Source: Ornithodoros turicata (lineage: Eukaryota > Arthropoda > Arachnida > Ixodida > Argasidae). Taken from it: 64,000 nt of DNA. The stretch lies in assembly GCF_037126465.1 (NCBI RefSeq), contig NC_088201.1, positions 196,920,403 through 196,984,402 on the forward strand. Reading direction: 5' to 3'. Under the pieces are notes generated by a model. The model saw nothing but the letters and a program-made list of their open reading frames with translations. It was not told where the DNA came from and ran no database searches. Positions within the stretch are counted from its first letter, which is position 1; each line of letters starts with the position of its first letter. A program made the translations under genes and the position numbers. Below are positions 42,937-54,830 of this stretch, piece by piece.

Positions 42937-43474
42937 AAATATCTTGTAAAGTTTATGTGAGTATATGCACAACTTTTTAATCTATATCTTTAGAAAAATG
43001 CAAGAAATAGCGTGCAGTTTTGATTTTGAAAATTTAAAGAAGAAAATGATCTTTAGTGTGGAATTTGCGTTTTACAATGTTATGAGCTAAAGACTTATAA
43101 AATTACAGTATGGCCTTTCCATTTGTAGTGCCTAGATGCTATGACACTAAAATAATGTGATAGTTTTTTCTGTATGGTTACGGGAAATCTCTAGTATATT
43201 TTGTGAATTGGATCTACGTTTATGTGTGACCTGCGCTGATCTGGTTATTATAATTAATATAACATATCTTCCATTGTGCTTATGCATAACGCTCATCTTC
43301 ATTGTATATTGGTTAAGCACTTCTGATGGCAGTTGTGTGATCCGCTTCTCCCAAAATCTGATTGCCACTTGGAAATTATTTCGTATACGTTTGTGTGCCG
43401 TGTGTTACGAAGACTACATGATTAGAAATGTAGACTTGGCCTGCACGTCGTGCTCGTAAAATATTTCGTTTGCA
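42937..43474. other. AT-rich core of the second palindrome, left part
   Basis: Strongly AT-rich. A hydrophobic ORF on the plus strand (43157-43459) and an overlapping minus-strand ORF are not recognisable. Upstream exon(s) of the gene at 43475 may lie here. Confidence 0.45.
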
Positions 43475-43768
43475 TTGTGGCATCTGATAATAGATTCGCT
43501 TTTCGCGAAGGCTTCGTATTATCTCCCAGGCAGTGAACCCCAATGCGATTGTAAAAGTTGTCGCGAATGGCCAGCCGCAATCAGTTATCTTGCCTTACTT
43601 CCCGTTTTGCCATATCTTGGCCCCCACTGCAAGCCTTGGACGGCTCCTTTTTCCTACTCATACAAATGGACAACTGTGTTGACAAAAATATTTATTTATT
43701 TGTTCCGCACTCCAATCGGTTGCTTGTCAAAGACGCCTTTTCTTCTTCTTTTACTATGTCTGGGCTAG
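43475..43768 (+). CDS. Relative of the small CxxC-W accessory protein (partial)
   Basis: No ATG opens this frame, so it is probably an internal or last exon. It contains CKSCREW followed by exactly 17 residues ending PYLG, then a Cys two residues later. The two Polinton proteins at 24733-25122 and 25085-25397 have the same W-to-PYLG/PFLG spacing of 17. Identity outside the pattern is low. I infer a diverged homolog; the spacing match could be chance. Confidence 0.45.
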   Translation: MWHLIIDSLFAKASYYLPGSEPQCDCKSCREWPAAISYLALLPVLPYLGPHCKPWTAPFSYSYKWTTVLTKIFIYLFRTPIGCLSKTPFLLLLLCLG

Positions 43769-44166
43769 TGCAACTGATTGAGAAATATACATGCACTGTT
43801 GAATTTAATTCGTGAAATATGATAAGTTTTCACATGAGATTAGTGATCCTTTTTGTAATCATAGACCGATGTATCATATCTCTAAATTTCAATGACCGAT
43901 CCTTCTCCGGCAATTCTATCCTTCGGGTGTTGAATTTGTACAGAGTGTAGTCGAGTAAAACCTATTTGGTGGTCAGGTCTCATTCCATATGAGAATTCTT
44001 ACACAAATTGTGGAATATTTCGTTTCCTTAGCGATCATTGTTCTCAGTCTAGCCATGCTAAATGTAAAGTGTTTTTCATTGTGATGCGAAGCATTCATTT
44101 TAATGATGACAAAGATTACAATTATTGTTTCACTTATACACTTGTTTATTTCGATAAATTACAATT

Positions 44167-44514
44167 CTATTTCAAACTCTGAAGTTTTCGTTTGTTGTCT
44201 TCATTGATGAATTCCGAAGACATTAAATAGTTTATTCTGATTATTGGGCGCTTGAATCCAGCGTTGATTAATGCAGGCGCTATGTTGTCGCCGTGTTTGT
44301 ATTGCTTCAACAACTTGCACTTTGTCGCGATGAATTTGCAGAGTCTCTTATTGATGCTTCCTTTCTTTGCATGAAGGTTCTTGAATGGCGTACAAGAGAG
44401 TATTAGATGAAAATCGTCCGGTGGTCCACCGCAATTGATATGTTTGTTGAGTTTCAACAGGTGATAATACATCAGACCTTGCACGACAATATTGAACTTC
44501 TGTTGATTCGACAT
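44167..44514 (-). CDS. NAGFxRP-family accessory protein
   Basis: Intact 115-residue ORF. The block INAGFKRPII and the preceding LLKQYKHGD, with a Lys-rich segment before them, match the 131-residue Polinton protein at 25453-25848. This copy is shorter at the C terminus. It lies 70 bp downstream of the next gene, on the same strand. AT-rich codons contrast with the GC-richer Polinton version. Function unknown. Confidence 0.72.
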   Translation of the reverse strand: MSNQQKFNIVVQGLMYYHLLKLNKHINCGGPPDDFHLILSCTPFKNLHAKKGSINKRLCKFIATKCKLLKQYKHGDNIAPALINAGFKRPIIRINYLMSSEFINEDNKRKLQSLK

Positions 44515-44584
44515 CGTTGCAGAGACTGGTAGAAGAAAATAATTGCGTTGCCGTGGTAGTGGAATATATCACCATGATAGGATT

Positions 44585-45031
44585 TTATATACTTTCCATC
44601 TCAGATATGTGTAATTTCAACAAATCCGTAATGAATCGTGCGATATAGACCGCTTGTATATGATAATTTGATCCGACTGCTTTCTTGATGTACGCAATGC
44701 CCATTGCAATGATTACAATTACATCTGGTCTAGTGTATTTCAATTCTTCGTTGGCAAACCTAAAAAACTCCGCCATCAATCCCAATGGCCCTTCAGACGT
44801 TGATGTGCAGATATTTTTATAAGTATTGTAGATTCGGCATATAAATTCTTGCACCTTCAGTTCTGTAGTTTGTACCATATCTCCGAATACGACCATGTCT
44901 AGGACGTATTGAAATGCAGCGATAATGAAATCGTTTCGCGGCTCCTCCTTTTCGAAGCAGTTTTTTATCACATCTTCCCATGACTTATGGTATCGAGTAC
45001 AAAATCTGTCCATCTTTTCAAAGTAGAGCAA
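44585..45031 (-). CDS. FGxM-family accessory protein, intact
   Basis: 148-residue intact ORF; the likely start is ATG 45031 or the in-frame ATG at 45013. Blocks SWEDV, PRNDF, YVLDMVVFG, YKNIC, GPLGL and QAVYIARFITDLLK match the broken Polinton gene at 19144-19602 along the full length with no gaps around the stop position. It appears mostly helical, with no signal peptide seen. With the adjacent NAGFxRP gene it forms a two-gene minus-strand unit. Function unknown; the intact frame in a non-autonomous element suggests selection or recent transfer. Confidence 0.75.
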   Translation of the reverse strand: MLYFEKMDRFCTRYHKSWEDVIKNCFEKEEPRNDFIIAAFQYVLDMVVFGDMVQTTELKVQEFICRIYNTYKNICTSTSEGPLGLMAEFFRFANEELKYTRPDVIVIIAMGIAYIKKAVGSNYHIQAVYIARFITDLLKLHISEMESI

Positions 45032-45813
45032 TTGTCTCTTCTGTTTTCAAGTGCACGTCTACACTTAATTAAAATCATATCTATGTTTATTTTATTGATT
45101 AAAATTTTATTATCTGATTTAGAATGCTATAATCTCCACCTGTCGTGAGAATTATTGTTTTGATTTTGTTTCAAGTATTCACTCGACTGATATTCTATGA
45201 GTTGTGAACTTACCGCTCGAGATAATTATTGTCTTGTATTTGTTTCAATTGTTCACTCGATTGACATAAGTAAGTACCTCTAAGATGGGAATGCCTCATA
45301 GCTCTGAGTTGCATTTCACATTTGATATTTCTGTGTGGTTCATTAGAAATTTCTGTTGCAAAATATTACAAAAATTGACGTAATTAAATTTGTTTCTCGT
45401 TTTTGATTGAGTATCGTTGCTACCAATTAATAATTTGGACTTTCTCTACATTTTCAATAACAATATCGCATCTCTACAAACTTAGCCGACTTGACAACCA
45501 CTTTGACGAAAGATTTCCATTTCAGGGAAAGGATGCGAAAAGAGAGTGACCCCAGCGAGTGATATCGACATCTATTTGCGCTGCACAATAAACTATATCG
45601 CCTTTGAACTCTCTTATCTGACCTCTAGAGCGCCCCGTTTGCTGGACAAAGTAATATAGCCCCTAACCCTTTGAGTGATAAAGCATGCGCTGTGCTATGG
45701 TCACATAGATATAGACATAAAGCCTCCTGGCTTTGAGGAAAAGAGTGAAAACCGTGCATATTTCCTATGTCTTGGATACCTCCATCAAGGTTCGTAGTGT
45801 TTGTTAGAATGAA
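45032..45813. other. AT-rich core of the second palindrome, right part
   Basis: Upstream flank of the minus-strand gene pair. Probably holds their promoter, but no clear TATA could be singled out in the AT-rich sequence. Nothing else recognised. Confidence 0.45.
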
Positions 45814-48065
45814 AATTGTATATTGATCGATTTTATGATGGTTCAATGATAGATTATTTTCCTCTGTTGATGTTTACGTGTCGCCGCGTGTTCCTCTGTT
45901 CTTCAGCGTTAAGTCTGCTATTTCGCCATTGATAGATTGATTAGCTATTATTTCTCTATGTGTTGGACGGTGCGCAGGTTTGGCTCTCTATTAATTGTAG
46001 CTGATGATTGTGTTGTTTCTCGTTATTTCCTTACGTCTATGCTGTTCACTTAATAAGAAATTAAAAGTTGAGTAATGTTGGAATATGAAACTGAGATTCC
46101 CTATTGCGCTCGAAATGTTATGACAAATATTCACGCTATTGCAAAGATGGTTCTCACGTCACAGACTTTTATAATACAATTTGTAATTTGATTGTAATCG
46201 TATTGATTAAGAATATCTTCTTTGTAGTGGTATAGATTTTATTTCCTCTTGTCGCTCGTGTTCCGTGGTCTTCCCATACATCTATCGGCATCCGTCTTCA
46301 ACAAATCATGCAGGTCAGATATCATTAGATCTGGTTGTTGGCTAGGAGCGCGCTATATGGTGAAGTTCATTTTAACATGTCTATTTTCTGATAAGTTTGA
46401 TTTTTTCTTCTAATTTACTGAATGATAGATTACTATGTTGTTTTGATTAGGAATATGTTATTTGTATTGGTATAGATTTTATTTCCTCCTGTGTTCGTGT
46501 CGTTCTTTGTTCTGTTTGTTGGCTAGGAGTGTGCTATGTGGTGAAGTGGAATATCTTCTTTGTAGTGGTATAGATTTTATTTCCTCTTGTGTTCGTGTCG
46601 TTCTGTTTGTTGGCTAGGAGTGTGCTATATGGTGAAGTTCATTTTTAACATGGCTATTTTCTGATGAGTTTGATTTTTTCTTCTGATTTTCCTCTTGTGT
46701 TCGTGTCGTTCTTTGTTGGCTAGGAGCGTTGCTATGTGGTGAAGTGGAATATCTTCTTTGTAGTGGTATAGATTTTATTTCGTATTGTGTTCGTGTCGTT
46801 CTGTTTGTTGGCTAGGATCGTGCTATGTGGTGAAGTTCGTTTTTAACATATCTATTTTCTGATGAGTTTGATTTTTTCTTCTGATTTTCCTCTTGTGTTC
46901 GTGTCGTGCTTTGTTCTGTTTGTTGGCTAGGAGCGTGCTATGTGGTGAAGTGGAATATCTTCTTTGTAGTGGTATAGATTTTATTTCGTCTTGTGTTCGT
47001 GTCCCATAGTCTTCCAGTGTCTCTGCTGTTCACAGTTAATTACATACAACTATCAGAAGTTCCCGCTATTGCAAAGATGGTTCTCACGTATAGGAATATT
47101 AGACGTTTTATAATACAATTTGCAATTTTGATTGTAATCGTATTGATTAAGAATATTTTAAATGCGCTGTCAATTCTGATTTGTGATACCTATTCAATGC
47201 TAATGTATCATACCTGTAATATTCTTTGTTACGTGTATTGTGTTCCTTCTATTTCAGATTTTTGGCTAAGTTTTTCCCATTCACGCAGAGTCATAACATA
47301 ATTCCTAATGACTTTAATAAATATATTTTCACTTGTACTTTTGTGTATGGCTATCCTTTGCATGTAAACTGCACACCTGTTGTAGCTGGAAAAATTACGA
47401 TTCAAGTCGATTCAAGCTGAAAAATGACGAAAGTCGACGGCCCAGGCTGAAAAATGACGAACGTCGGCGGTCCAGACTGAAAAATGACGAAAGTCGGCGG
47501 CCCAGGCTGAATGGTAAACGCACACGCAGCCCTCCGGCCACGCGACGCCCAAGTAGGAAAATTGTGAAACAAGTCAGCCCAGGGTGAATGGTAAGCACGC
47601 AGCCCTCCGGTCACACTCCGCCCACCACAACAGCCCTCCGGTCACGCTCCGCCCTGTTACAGGTGGTGAAGGTTTTTTCGGCTGGGTTTTTCTCCTTCAC
47701 CTGATTGGCATCACAATTCCCAGCACTATTGGCTTTAATAAATATATCTCAACTTGAATGACACTAATAAATATATTTTGACTTGTACTTTTTGTGTATG
47801 ACCCTTCTTTGCATGTCTCTGCATGTAAACCGCTCACCTGTTGTATCGGAAAAATATGTGAAGTCGGCCCAAGTATGGCCAAAGAAGTCTGCCCAGGCTG
47901 AAAAATATGCTACGATGAGCGCACGCGCAGCCCTCCCCCGTCGATAATCACGTGGACAACCCTCCGCACACGCGCCGCGCAGGGAAAAATACGCGCAGGG
48001 CTCAGGGTAGGGGGGGGGGGTGCTGGATTCGCATGGGGCTGGGTTCTATACCCCTCTCTACTACT
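45814..48065. repeat. Right inverted repeat of the second palindrome
   Basis: Mirror of 40691-42936, with a small indel near 47980-48000 where this copy has extra sequence. Confidence 0.88.
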
Positions 48066-50344
48066 GATGTTACCCTGACTCTGTTATTCCGAAGAATCCG
48101 CGGTCGTGTTTTTGGCGCTCTGTTTTCCACGTTACTTCCTCGGGAAGTTCTACGTTGATATATGCCGTTATCGCCAATATCCTTGAATAAATTAGAGAAA
48201 ATCGTTCCTGTACCTGCCTGCGTGAAGGATTTCAGCAGACTTTCCGCGGTAGAGTACAGGATAGGTGAACGATTCCGACTTATTCTCACCCAGGTTGTTG
48301 ATTTCGAATTTCCTCTCGTGTCTCTTACTTTTAGTAATGAATATTAAAGTGCTTGGCTGTCCCTATGAGACACCCGCCTTGCAAAGCAAAGCACCACGTG
48401 AGAAGGTGTTTTGGGGGTGACTGGGGTGTGTAATCCTACTTTACACCCATTTCACACTCATGCAATACCCATTTGCATTTTGAAGGGTGTAGAGAAGGGC
48501 GTTGCCGAAAACAAAGAGTGTTATAGACGTATTACACCCTATCCGCACCCTATAAGGTGTAAAAACATTTGCTGTGTAAGCTACAAGCACAGTCGCGTCT
48601 ACATTGGCATTACCAATGGATGTACTAGAGCGCAAAATTGCTTGTTGCGTGCAAAATTGCACGCTAACTGCGGATAATTGCTGAGTGGAGGTGGTTGAGG
48701 GAGCTGCGAAATCGTAACGTTTTTGTCGCAAGGTTTTCCTTTCTTTCTTTCATTTATGATATTTGCTTCTGTGTCATGTTTCAATTTGTCAATACTTCTA
48801 ATGTTACCTCGTAGTGCCATTTGTTCTTGTCCTATATGTTAATAGGATGCATTACAATTCACTAAGCTTTCCCATCGTTCATACCCTACATAGCCATGTG
48901 TTCAACACCGTTCCCGTTACAATTGTTTTGATGCATGCTGCCGTCATCTAATATCGGACCAGGGACGGCGACGACAGGCAACGCGCCACTATAGCGAACG
49001 AATGCGGAGCACTGTCAGAGGGATGTTTTCTACGCGCTTTTAGATTCCTAATACGTGTGCTCTATGAGGAATACACAGGTGAAGCCTGCTTTGCGTTCTG
49101 TCCCGAATTCATGTGCGTGTAGTTCCTTAAAGGTCAGCTATGCCGATATCCCAAATAGTCTAAACGGTTGTGATATTCTGAAAGCCCACATCCAGCTCTC
49201 CCCAAAATACACCTTCATTCTCTCAGTTCGGTACAGTACCATGTCAAAAAAATAGGTAAGTCATTCCGAAACACACATGGGCGCAGCCATTTTTATGACG
49301 TAGATGCACCCGAACGGGCATTGTGACGTGTACGCGCCTTCGTACTTGTCAGTGGATTTCAGCTACGGCTTCTCGCGGCTTCACGTATCTGTGCTTGAAG
49401 ATGGCGGACAGCCGGGTTCCACCGTTCCGCGATAAGTAAACAGTGCAGCAGCTGCGAACTCATTCGCGAACCAACCTCTGTGCGATGTTGTGACTGGAAT
49501 TCGTCGTTTGTGTTTTGTGAGCACGTACAATTTCTATCAAGTTGCGTCTGCGTTAGCCCCTTTACAGCACTTGCCCATTGTAGAGGCTGACGTTTCGACA
49601 GCCGTGTCAGCAAGAAAAAGCCGACAGCGTTTTATTACTGCAGGAAAATTGTGCTATGTATTTGAGAGACCGCATACTGCTATGGGACAAGTTTTACGTA
49701 CGATTTATCAATGTGCAACAGCGTCGACGATGGTATGTAATGACGAAAGACGTAAAACGAAATACAAAAATAATTTTAAACTTTTTGTGGGATTCTGTGC
49801 ATTTTCCAGAAGCTTTCTTTGAATCACACACTCCCATGTCACGCTGCGTTGTGTGGTACGCTACTACTGCATTTTATGTCTAACATCTGGATATTGTTTG
49901 TAATGAACACCGTCGCACAAAAACATGCACACGAAAGCTCCAGTAGCCATGTGGTTGCACACTATGCAGACGCAAAAGAAGTACCAGAGCACATATTGCC
50001 ACTTAGAAATGTGGTGTCTGAAGAGTTAGGGCATAGCATAGATCCTAGAAATCAGGTGCACCTTATCCTTCTGTAGAGTGCTCTTTCAATTCACAACTCA
50101 GCCCATGGGGTGTAAAAGTGTTAAAGGCAATTATGTGACTTGTCGTCCTGGGTGACATCACTGGCCAGCCTCGGGATTAATTCCGTGCTCAGGAATTATT
50201 GTACAAATCACTTTGTATGTAGGACGTGATAAGCAATATGTAAGTTGCAACCTTGTCTGCAGCATTCTCGATTGCCTCTTACCTTTACAGTTCGAGACAC
50301 GTTACCAAACCATTTGCAAAGGGCACTCTTACAGGGGCCGTGTA
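48066..50344. other. Intergenic DNA, no supported gene
   Basis: Several TTACACCC-type short repeats at 48410-48575 suggest a small dispersed element. Overlapping plus-strand ORFs at 49490-50076 are unrecognised and shift frame repeatedly. Confidence 0.45.
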
Positions 50345-51604
50345 ACTTGAGTTTTTAGTTTATTTATTTTTATTCAGAGAGCTCTGCAGCGCCGTGAGGC
50401 ATTACAGCAGAGGAGTGAGGAAGTACAATGGTGATGCTACTTGCATCATTCTCAGGAAAACACACCAATATTGTACACTGACTACACACAGTATTACATG
50501 GTAGAAACGAAAAAAAAAAAGAAGAGTAACAACAAAAACAAAGAATCAGTGCATAAGACACCTAATCTTAGCCATAAATAATGTATTATTGGCAGCATTA
50601 ACGGCTTCTTGGGGCAGAGAATTCCACTCTGGGATGGTGGAACAAAAGAAAGATTGCTTTAAAACACTCGTTGAAAAACGCAATGGTTCAATTTTTTTAG
50701 AGTGATCCATCCTGGACGATACACACACAGCTGGTAGAAGAAATTCATCTTTATTTAGAGCAGTGTTTATGCTATGAATATCGTACAGCAATTTCAATCG
50801 ATTATGTCGCCTTCTATTCTTTAAATTGTCCCACCCTAAGTCGGCAATGAGTTCATGAGAGCGGATAAGAAAAGAATAATTACCCGACACGAACCTCGCT
50901 GACATATTCTGAACTCCCTGAATCCTTTTCTGTAAATATTCCTGCTGGGGATCCCACACCACCGAAGCATACTCTAATATGGGGAGAACGTATGATTTGA
51001 AAACAGTTTCATTTACATTACGCGGCGCCCGCTTAAAGTTGCGTCTAAGAAAAAACAAAGTACGACTTGCCCTGGACACAACCTGATTGATGTGACCCTC
51101 CCAGTGTAAGTTAGACTGGAATAAAACACCCAAGTATTTGTATTCATTTGTCAGCGCGAGAGGAACAGATCCTATTACATACGAAGGTATTCTTGTGCGA
51201 CTAGTGCGGTTAAAATGAAGAACTTTACATTTACTAGTATTTAGGGTCATGCCCCATGTAGCACACAAGGCAGCAATAGCGTCAAGGTCTCTCTGAAGTA
51301 AGAGAACGTCATTCGGTCCTGATACCTTGCGATACACAACGCAGTCATCTGCGAATAATCGGATGTTCGACTGAATATTCGTTGTAATGTCGTTAACATA
51401 TATTAAAAAGAGCAAGGGCCCCAGAACGGACCCCTGAGGGACACCCGAGGTCACGAAGGATCGACACGAATTAGCACCATTAACTACAACACGTTTATAA
51501 AATTTATAAAAATATAAGTATACAATATGTAATATGAAATTTATATAAAATAAAAAATAACATTTATAAAAAGAATTTATAAAAAATAAATAAAAAGGCT
51601 TCAT
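50345..51604 (-). pseudogene. 5'-truncated non-LTR retrotransposon, RT fragment
   Basis: The minus-strand ORF 51604-50546 carries reverse transcriptase motifs SGVPQGSVLGPLLFLIYVND (palm) and FADD (catalytic), followed by the thumb-like region and a conserved C-terminal part typical of Jockey/CR1-type elements. The N-terminal ~40 residues are AT-derived and do not look like RT, so the copy is truncated just before the palm. A 3' region of about 200 bp runs to an A-rich end near 50345. No endonuclease domain. Dead fragment. Confidence 0.85.
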
Positions 51605-53487
51605 GGAAGCAATCCGTTAGCATACCCATTGCACATGAAGCACAATTATATATGCTTGGACATCATCTAATTAATCTTCTGAACCATATGTGTGGCTGCA
51701 TACGAAATTTTTTATGCGCATCCTCTACCTTCCTATTCCTACATGTGCACACGAATAACAGTGCATATATGTGAAGTGGCAAAAAGCAACGCTAGACTCT
51801 ACCATCATTGTGCCCCTTTAACTTTTCCACATTTATGTCTGGTGAACAGGGAATATCTCACTAGAAAAGAAGACATTTGTGCATTGTTTGGCAAGCAAAT
51901 AAATATACTTATTTACATTTTCCATAAATCAACAATGTTGTGACCTGGTGCAAATATTAATGTCAACAAGTAAAGTACTTACAAATTATTCCTATGTGCT
52001 CAAATGCAGATATGACAATTCTGTTTTTGTACCTCAGCACAGTACAGTTTCAAAATTAACAAACTGCACAGCATCAGCAATCTTAAAGTATCTGAAGAGG
52101 GGAATCACATAAATCTCCAATAATAGACTGTGCAAACAAAGCTAAAAAAAACAAAGTACTTCAAGAAAAATCTGAATAATCGGTTGCCGTTGTGATATGT
52201 ACTACTATGCACAGTTCATGAATGGAACATGTTACCTCATTGCATTGCCTCCATGTGAGCACTAGAACAGGCAGCTTTTTAGGTCGCTCTTTCCGTGTTT
52301 TTCTATTGTGATTTTTTGTTTTCTGTTTTTGCAATAGCAAGCATGGCCATAGTGAATCACAAGCAACCAAGGACAGGATGAGACATCTACAATGCGACTG
52401 TTAGCTCTAAACTCAGACTCTGGAAGGCTCTAAGCAGTCTCTGGAATATACACACATATGCTGCTAAGAAAATTACAATTTAACCAATAGAATAACAGAC
52501 AAGAAAAAGGGTTATATATCTTCCCCTCTCCTCATTCTATTTCACAGGCAGCCCTAGTATCATTCTGAGTGTGTCCGTGCGTTCCCTTTGAGATAACATA
52601 TCTCTGACAGAAGCAAATCCAACAGCGGACTGCTTACGGATGCAACTATCTTGGATTTCTCTAACCACTTGTTATTTAACCGCTGCCTTGAGCTGTGTGT
52701 TCTGGAAATTTAGGCAGCATCCAGAGTCCCTGCAATGTGTTGCCATGTTTCTCGAGGGCCTGTGTTTCACTATGGCTCTCAGATAGAAAGAACCCTATTT
52801 CAACACAGTACAAAACACAGATTTGTAAATAGCATCTGTTGATTGCACTGTACATACCCCCCACATAAAGGATCATAGTGGATACTACATCTTGTGCGAT
52901 AATGTCAGGAACACAAAAAAGTTAGATTTGAAACCACTCTTACGTCGTAGTAGTAGTATTTGTGTGAAGCTGCGCAATTCCTGTCCTGCAAATAATTTAA
53001 ACCATATGTTTCATCTGCCAGCGTGATGATCCCCTGAAAAGCAATTCACACTTGGCAGGAACTACCGGTTCTGAAACCTATCCCTGACATGTGTAGCCAT
53101 CAGGGAGGAAACCCAAGGGCTGCGGTGGAAAAGACAAACACACACGGGCTATGTTCTCTCTGTGTATCAGCTGCCCTGGCTACTAAGAAGAACATGTTCC
53201 AAATTAATATAACATGGCTTGACATGATACGCCAGCGAAAGCTAACCAATGAAATTAGTAGTTAAATGTACAATACGTAAACACTTGCCATAACATGACA
53301 GTTTCCTTCCTGCATTCATGCGCTACCATTCAACCCACACAAACAGTGTACTGAATTTTTTTATAGCATTACAGGTTGTTTGACAGAACTTGAACAAGAT
53401 TATATAGCACACGATAAAAGTAGAGTGAACATAATGTGCAGAAAAAATGGCTGCAAGCAAGCGAGCTGGTGAAGATGATGCATATGT
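51605..53487. other. Intergenic DNA, no supported gene
   Basis: Only short ORFs without recognisable features. No repeats of note were seen by eye. Confidence 0.5.
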
Positions 53488-53561
53488 AAAACCCCGAGAC
53501 TAGGGAACACAAAGGGACATGTTTGTGTCTGTCCCTTCGTGTTGCCTAGTCTTGGGGTTTT
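53488..53561. repeat. Short near-perfect hairpin
   Basis: AAAACCCCGAGACTAGG pairs with CCTAGTCTTGGGGTTTT, and the flanking AACACAAAGGGACA pairs with TGTCCCTTCGTGTT, around an ~8-nt turn. Possibly the product of a fold-back insertion. Confidence 0.8.
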
Positions 53562-53853
53562 ACATCGTGGATAATGTGCAGGTTTCTATTCACGCTTAAT
53601 GGCCGTAGCAGTAATGCATGAAGACCACTGCTAAGTTGTGTTGAGAAACACCACTTTATGTTTGCCATGTCTAAATGAAACGTACCTGACCTGATCCAAA
53701 TTAACCGTTCTGAGTCTGGAACACACAAAGAGAAAAACGCAACACACGACACAACATTAACAGATAGCAAATGAGCTGTAGCGAGCTCCACCTTGGGACA
53801 AAGTCAACAAGTAATTCACCAAAAGTCAATGAGCGCCTGAAATGTAACATATC

Positions 53854-54272
53854 CAGTGGCGTAGCCAGACCTCAAAGGTAGGGGGGGCTCGATACGAAAA
53901 CTCGCCCCCCCCCGCTGATCCTGTGTCGACAACACACACATACTTGTGCACACTGCAAACTGAGGATTAAAAAAGGGAACGAAAATAGTTGATTTAGACG
54001 TTCACAGTACGATTACATGTATAGGCTGTCATGACCAATGAAGTGGAGTATTGGAGTATTGGAAGTATTTTGAAAAGCTCATACTTTGAAAACCATTCAA
54101 GAGTGCTTCTCAGATAGACGCCATGAACTGCAAGAACTTTCGCGATAGTCACACTGGTCCCCCCCCATATATTATGTTCTCGGATTTGCACGATTTGTGT
54201 GGGTCGGTCCGTGGCAGGTAAGGGGGGCTCGAGCCCCCCCCCCCCCCCTAGCCCCCCGTGGCTACGCCACTG
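53854..54272. mobile_element. hAT-type MITE (419 bp)
   Basis: Terminal inverted repeats CAGTGGCGTAGCCA and its exact complement. Flanks AACATATC and AACATCTC form an 8-bp duplication with one mismatch, as expected for hAT elements. It has G/C runs inside both ends and no transposase. Confidence 0.78.
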
Positions 54273-54279
54273 AACATCT

Positions 54280-54345
54280 CTGACTGGTAGCAGGACGGTC
54301 CACGTTCAATTCCTGGTGCTAGCACTGACTGGCTTTTTCATGAAT
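54280..54345 (+). repeat. SINE-like tRNA remnant
   Basis: A B-box-like GTTCAATTCC in a tRNA-like context directly after the hAT MITE. Too short and unstructured for a tRNA gene. Confidence 0.35.
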
Positions 54346-54548
54346 TATTTGTTGGAAGTTTCGATGTGCTTGAGAACCATTCGTCAACCATTGTATCCTC
54401 ATGAGGTGATGAGGGTTTGCCATCCCAAAGAGACTCCCTTTCTGGCATGTGTCCTTATGGATGCTCATCACTGCAGAAAAAAAGAAAGAAAGAAAGGAAA
54501 AGCATTTAATGACAAGAAATGGATAGTCGCATTTACTGTATAATGATT

Positions 54549-54830
54549 GTGCACAACAGAAACAGAAGGCTGTACTTCTTGATGTCTAACATCAAGTTAC
54601 AAAATTCCAGAATATATGACATGTTGTAAGGTAAGGCTAAGTAGAGTTATTGAGTTGTCGAGTTGAGTTGAGGGGGGAGTTGTACCCCCTTTTTATTTTA
54701 TTATATATGATTATATAATTATCTTTATGTCTGTACCACCCCTCGCTCTCTACATTACAACATGTTTTATATATTCTGGGATTTTGTAACTTCATGTTAG
54801 ACATTAACAAGAGCAGCCTTGTGCACGAAA
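54549..54830. repeat. Fold-back repeat (~280 bp)
   Basis: GATGTCTAACATCAAGTTAC and CCAGAATATATGACATGTTG on the left pair with their complements on the right (ends near 54805), and weaker pairing extends to GTGCAC at both edges. No gene. Probably a MITE. Confidence 0.72.

Larger units (their letters stand above)
40691..48065. mobile_element. Second palindromic, Polinton-related element (7.4 kb)
   Basis: Begins AGTAGTAGAGAGG and ends with its complement. The first seven bases are the same as the Polinton terminus. Flanks TATGTT and GATGTT would be a 6-bp duplication with one mismatch. Inverted repeats of ~2.25 kb surround a 2.9-kb core carrying relatives of two, probably three, Polinton accessory genes. 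No polymerase, integrase, ATPase, protease or capsid gene is present. I infer a non-autonomous element mobilised by a Polinton. Confidence 0.8.

Noticed and set aside
43157..43459. Hydrophobic 100-residue ORF in the second palindrome
   Set aside because: AT-rich sequence readily gives such frames. The Cys-containing C terminus is suggestive, but I could not match it to the Polinton cassette.
49490..50076. A gene spread over three plus-strand ORFs at 49.5-50.1 kb
   Set aside because: The frames overlap out of phase, no splice structure joins them convincingly, and no domain is recognisable.
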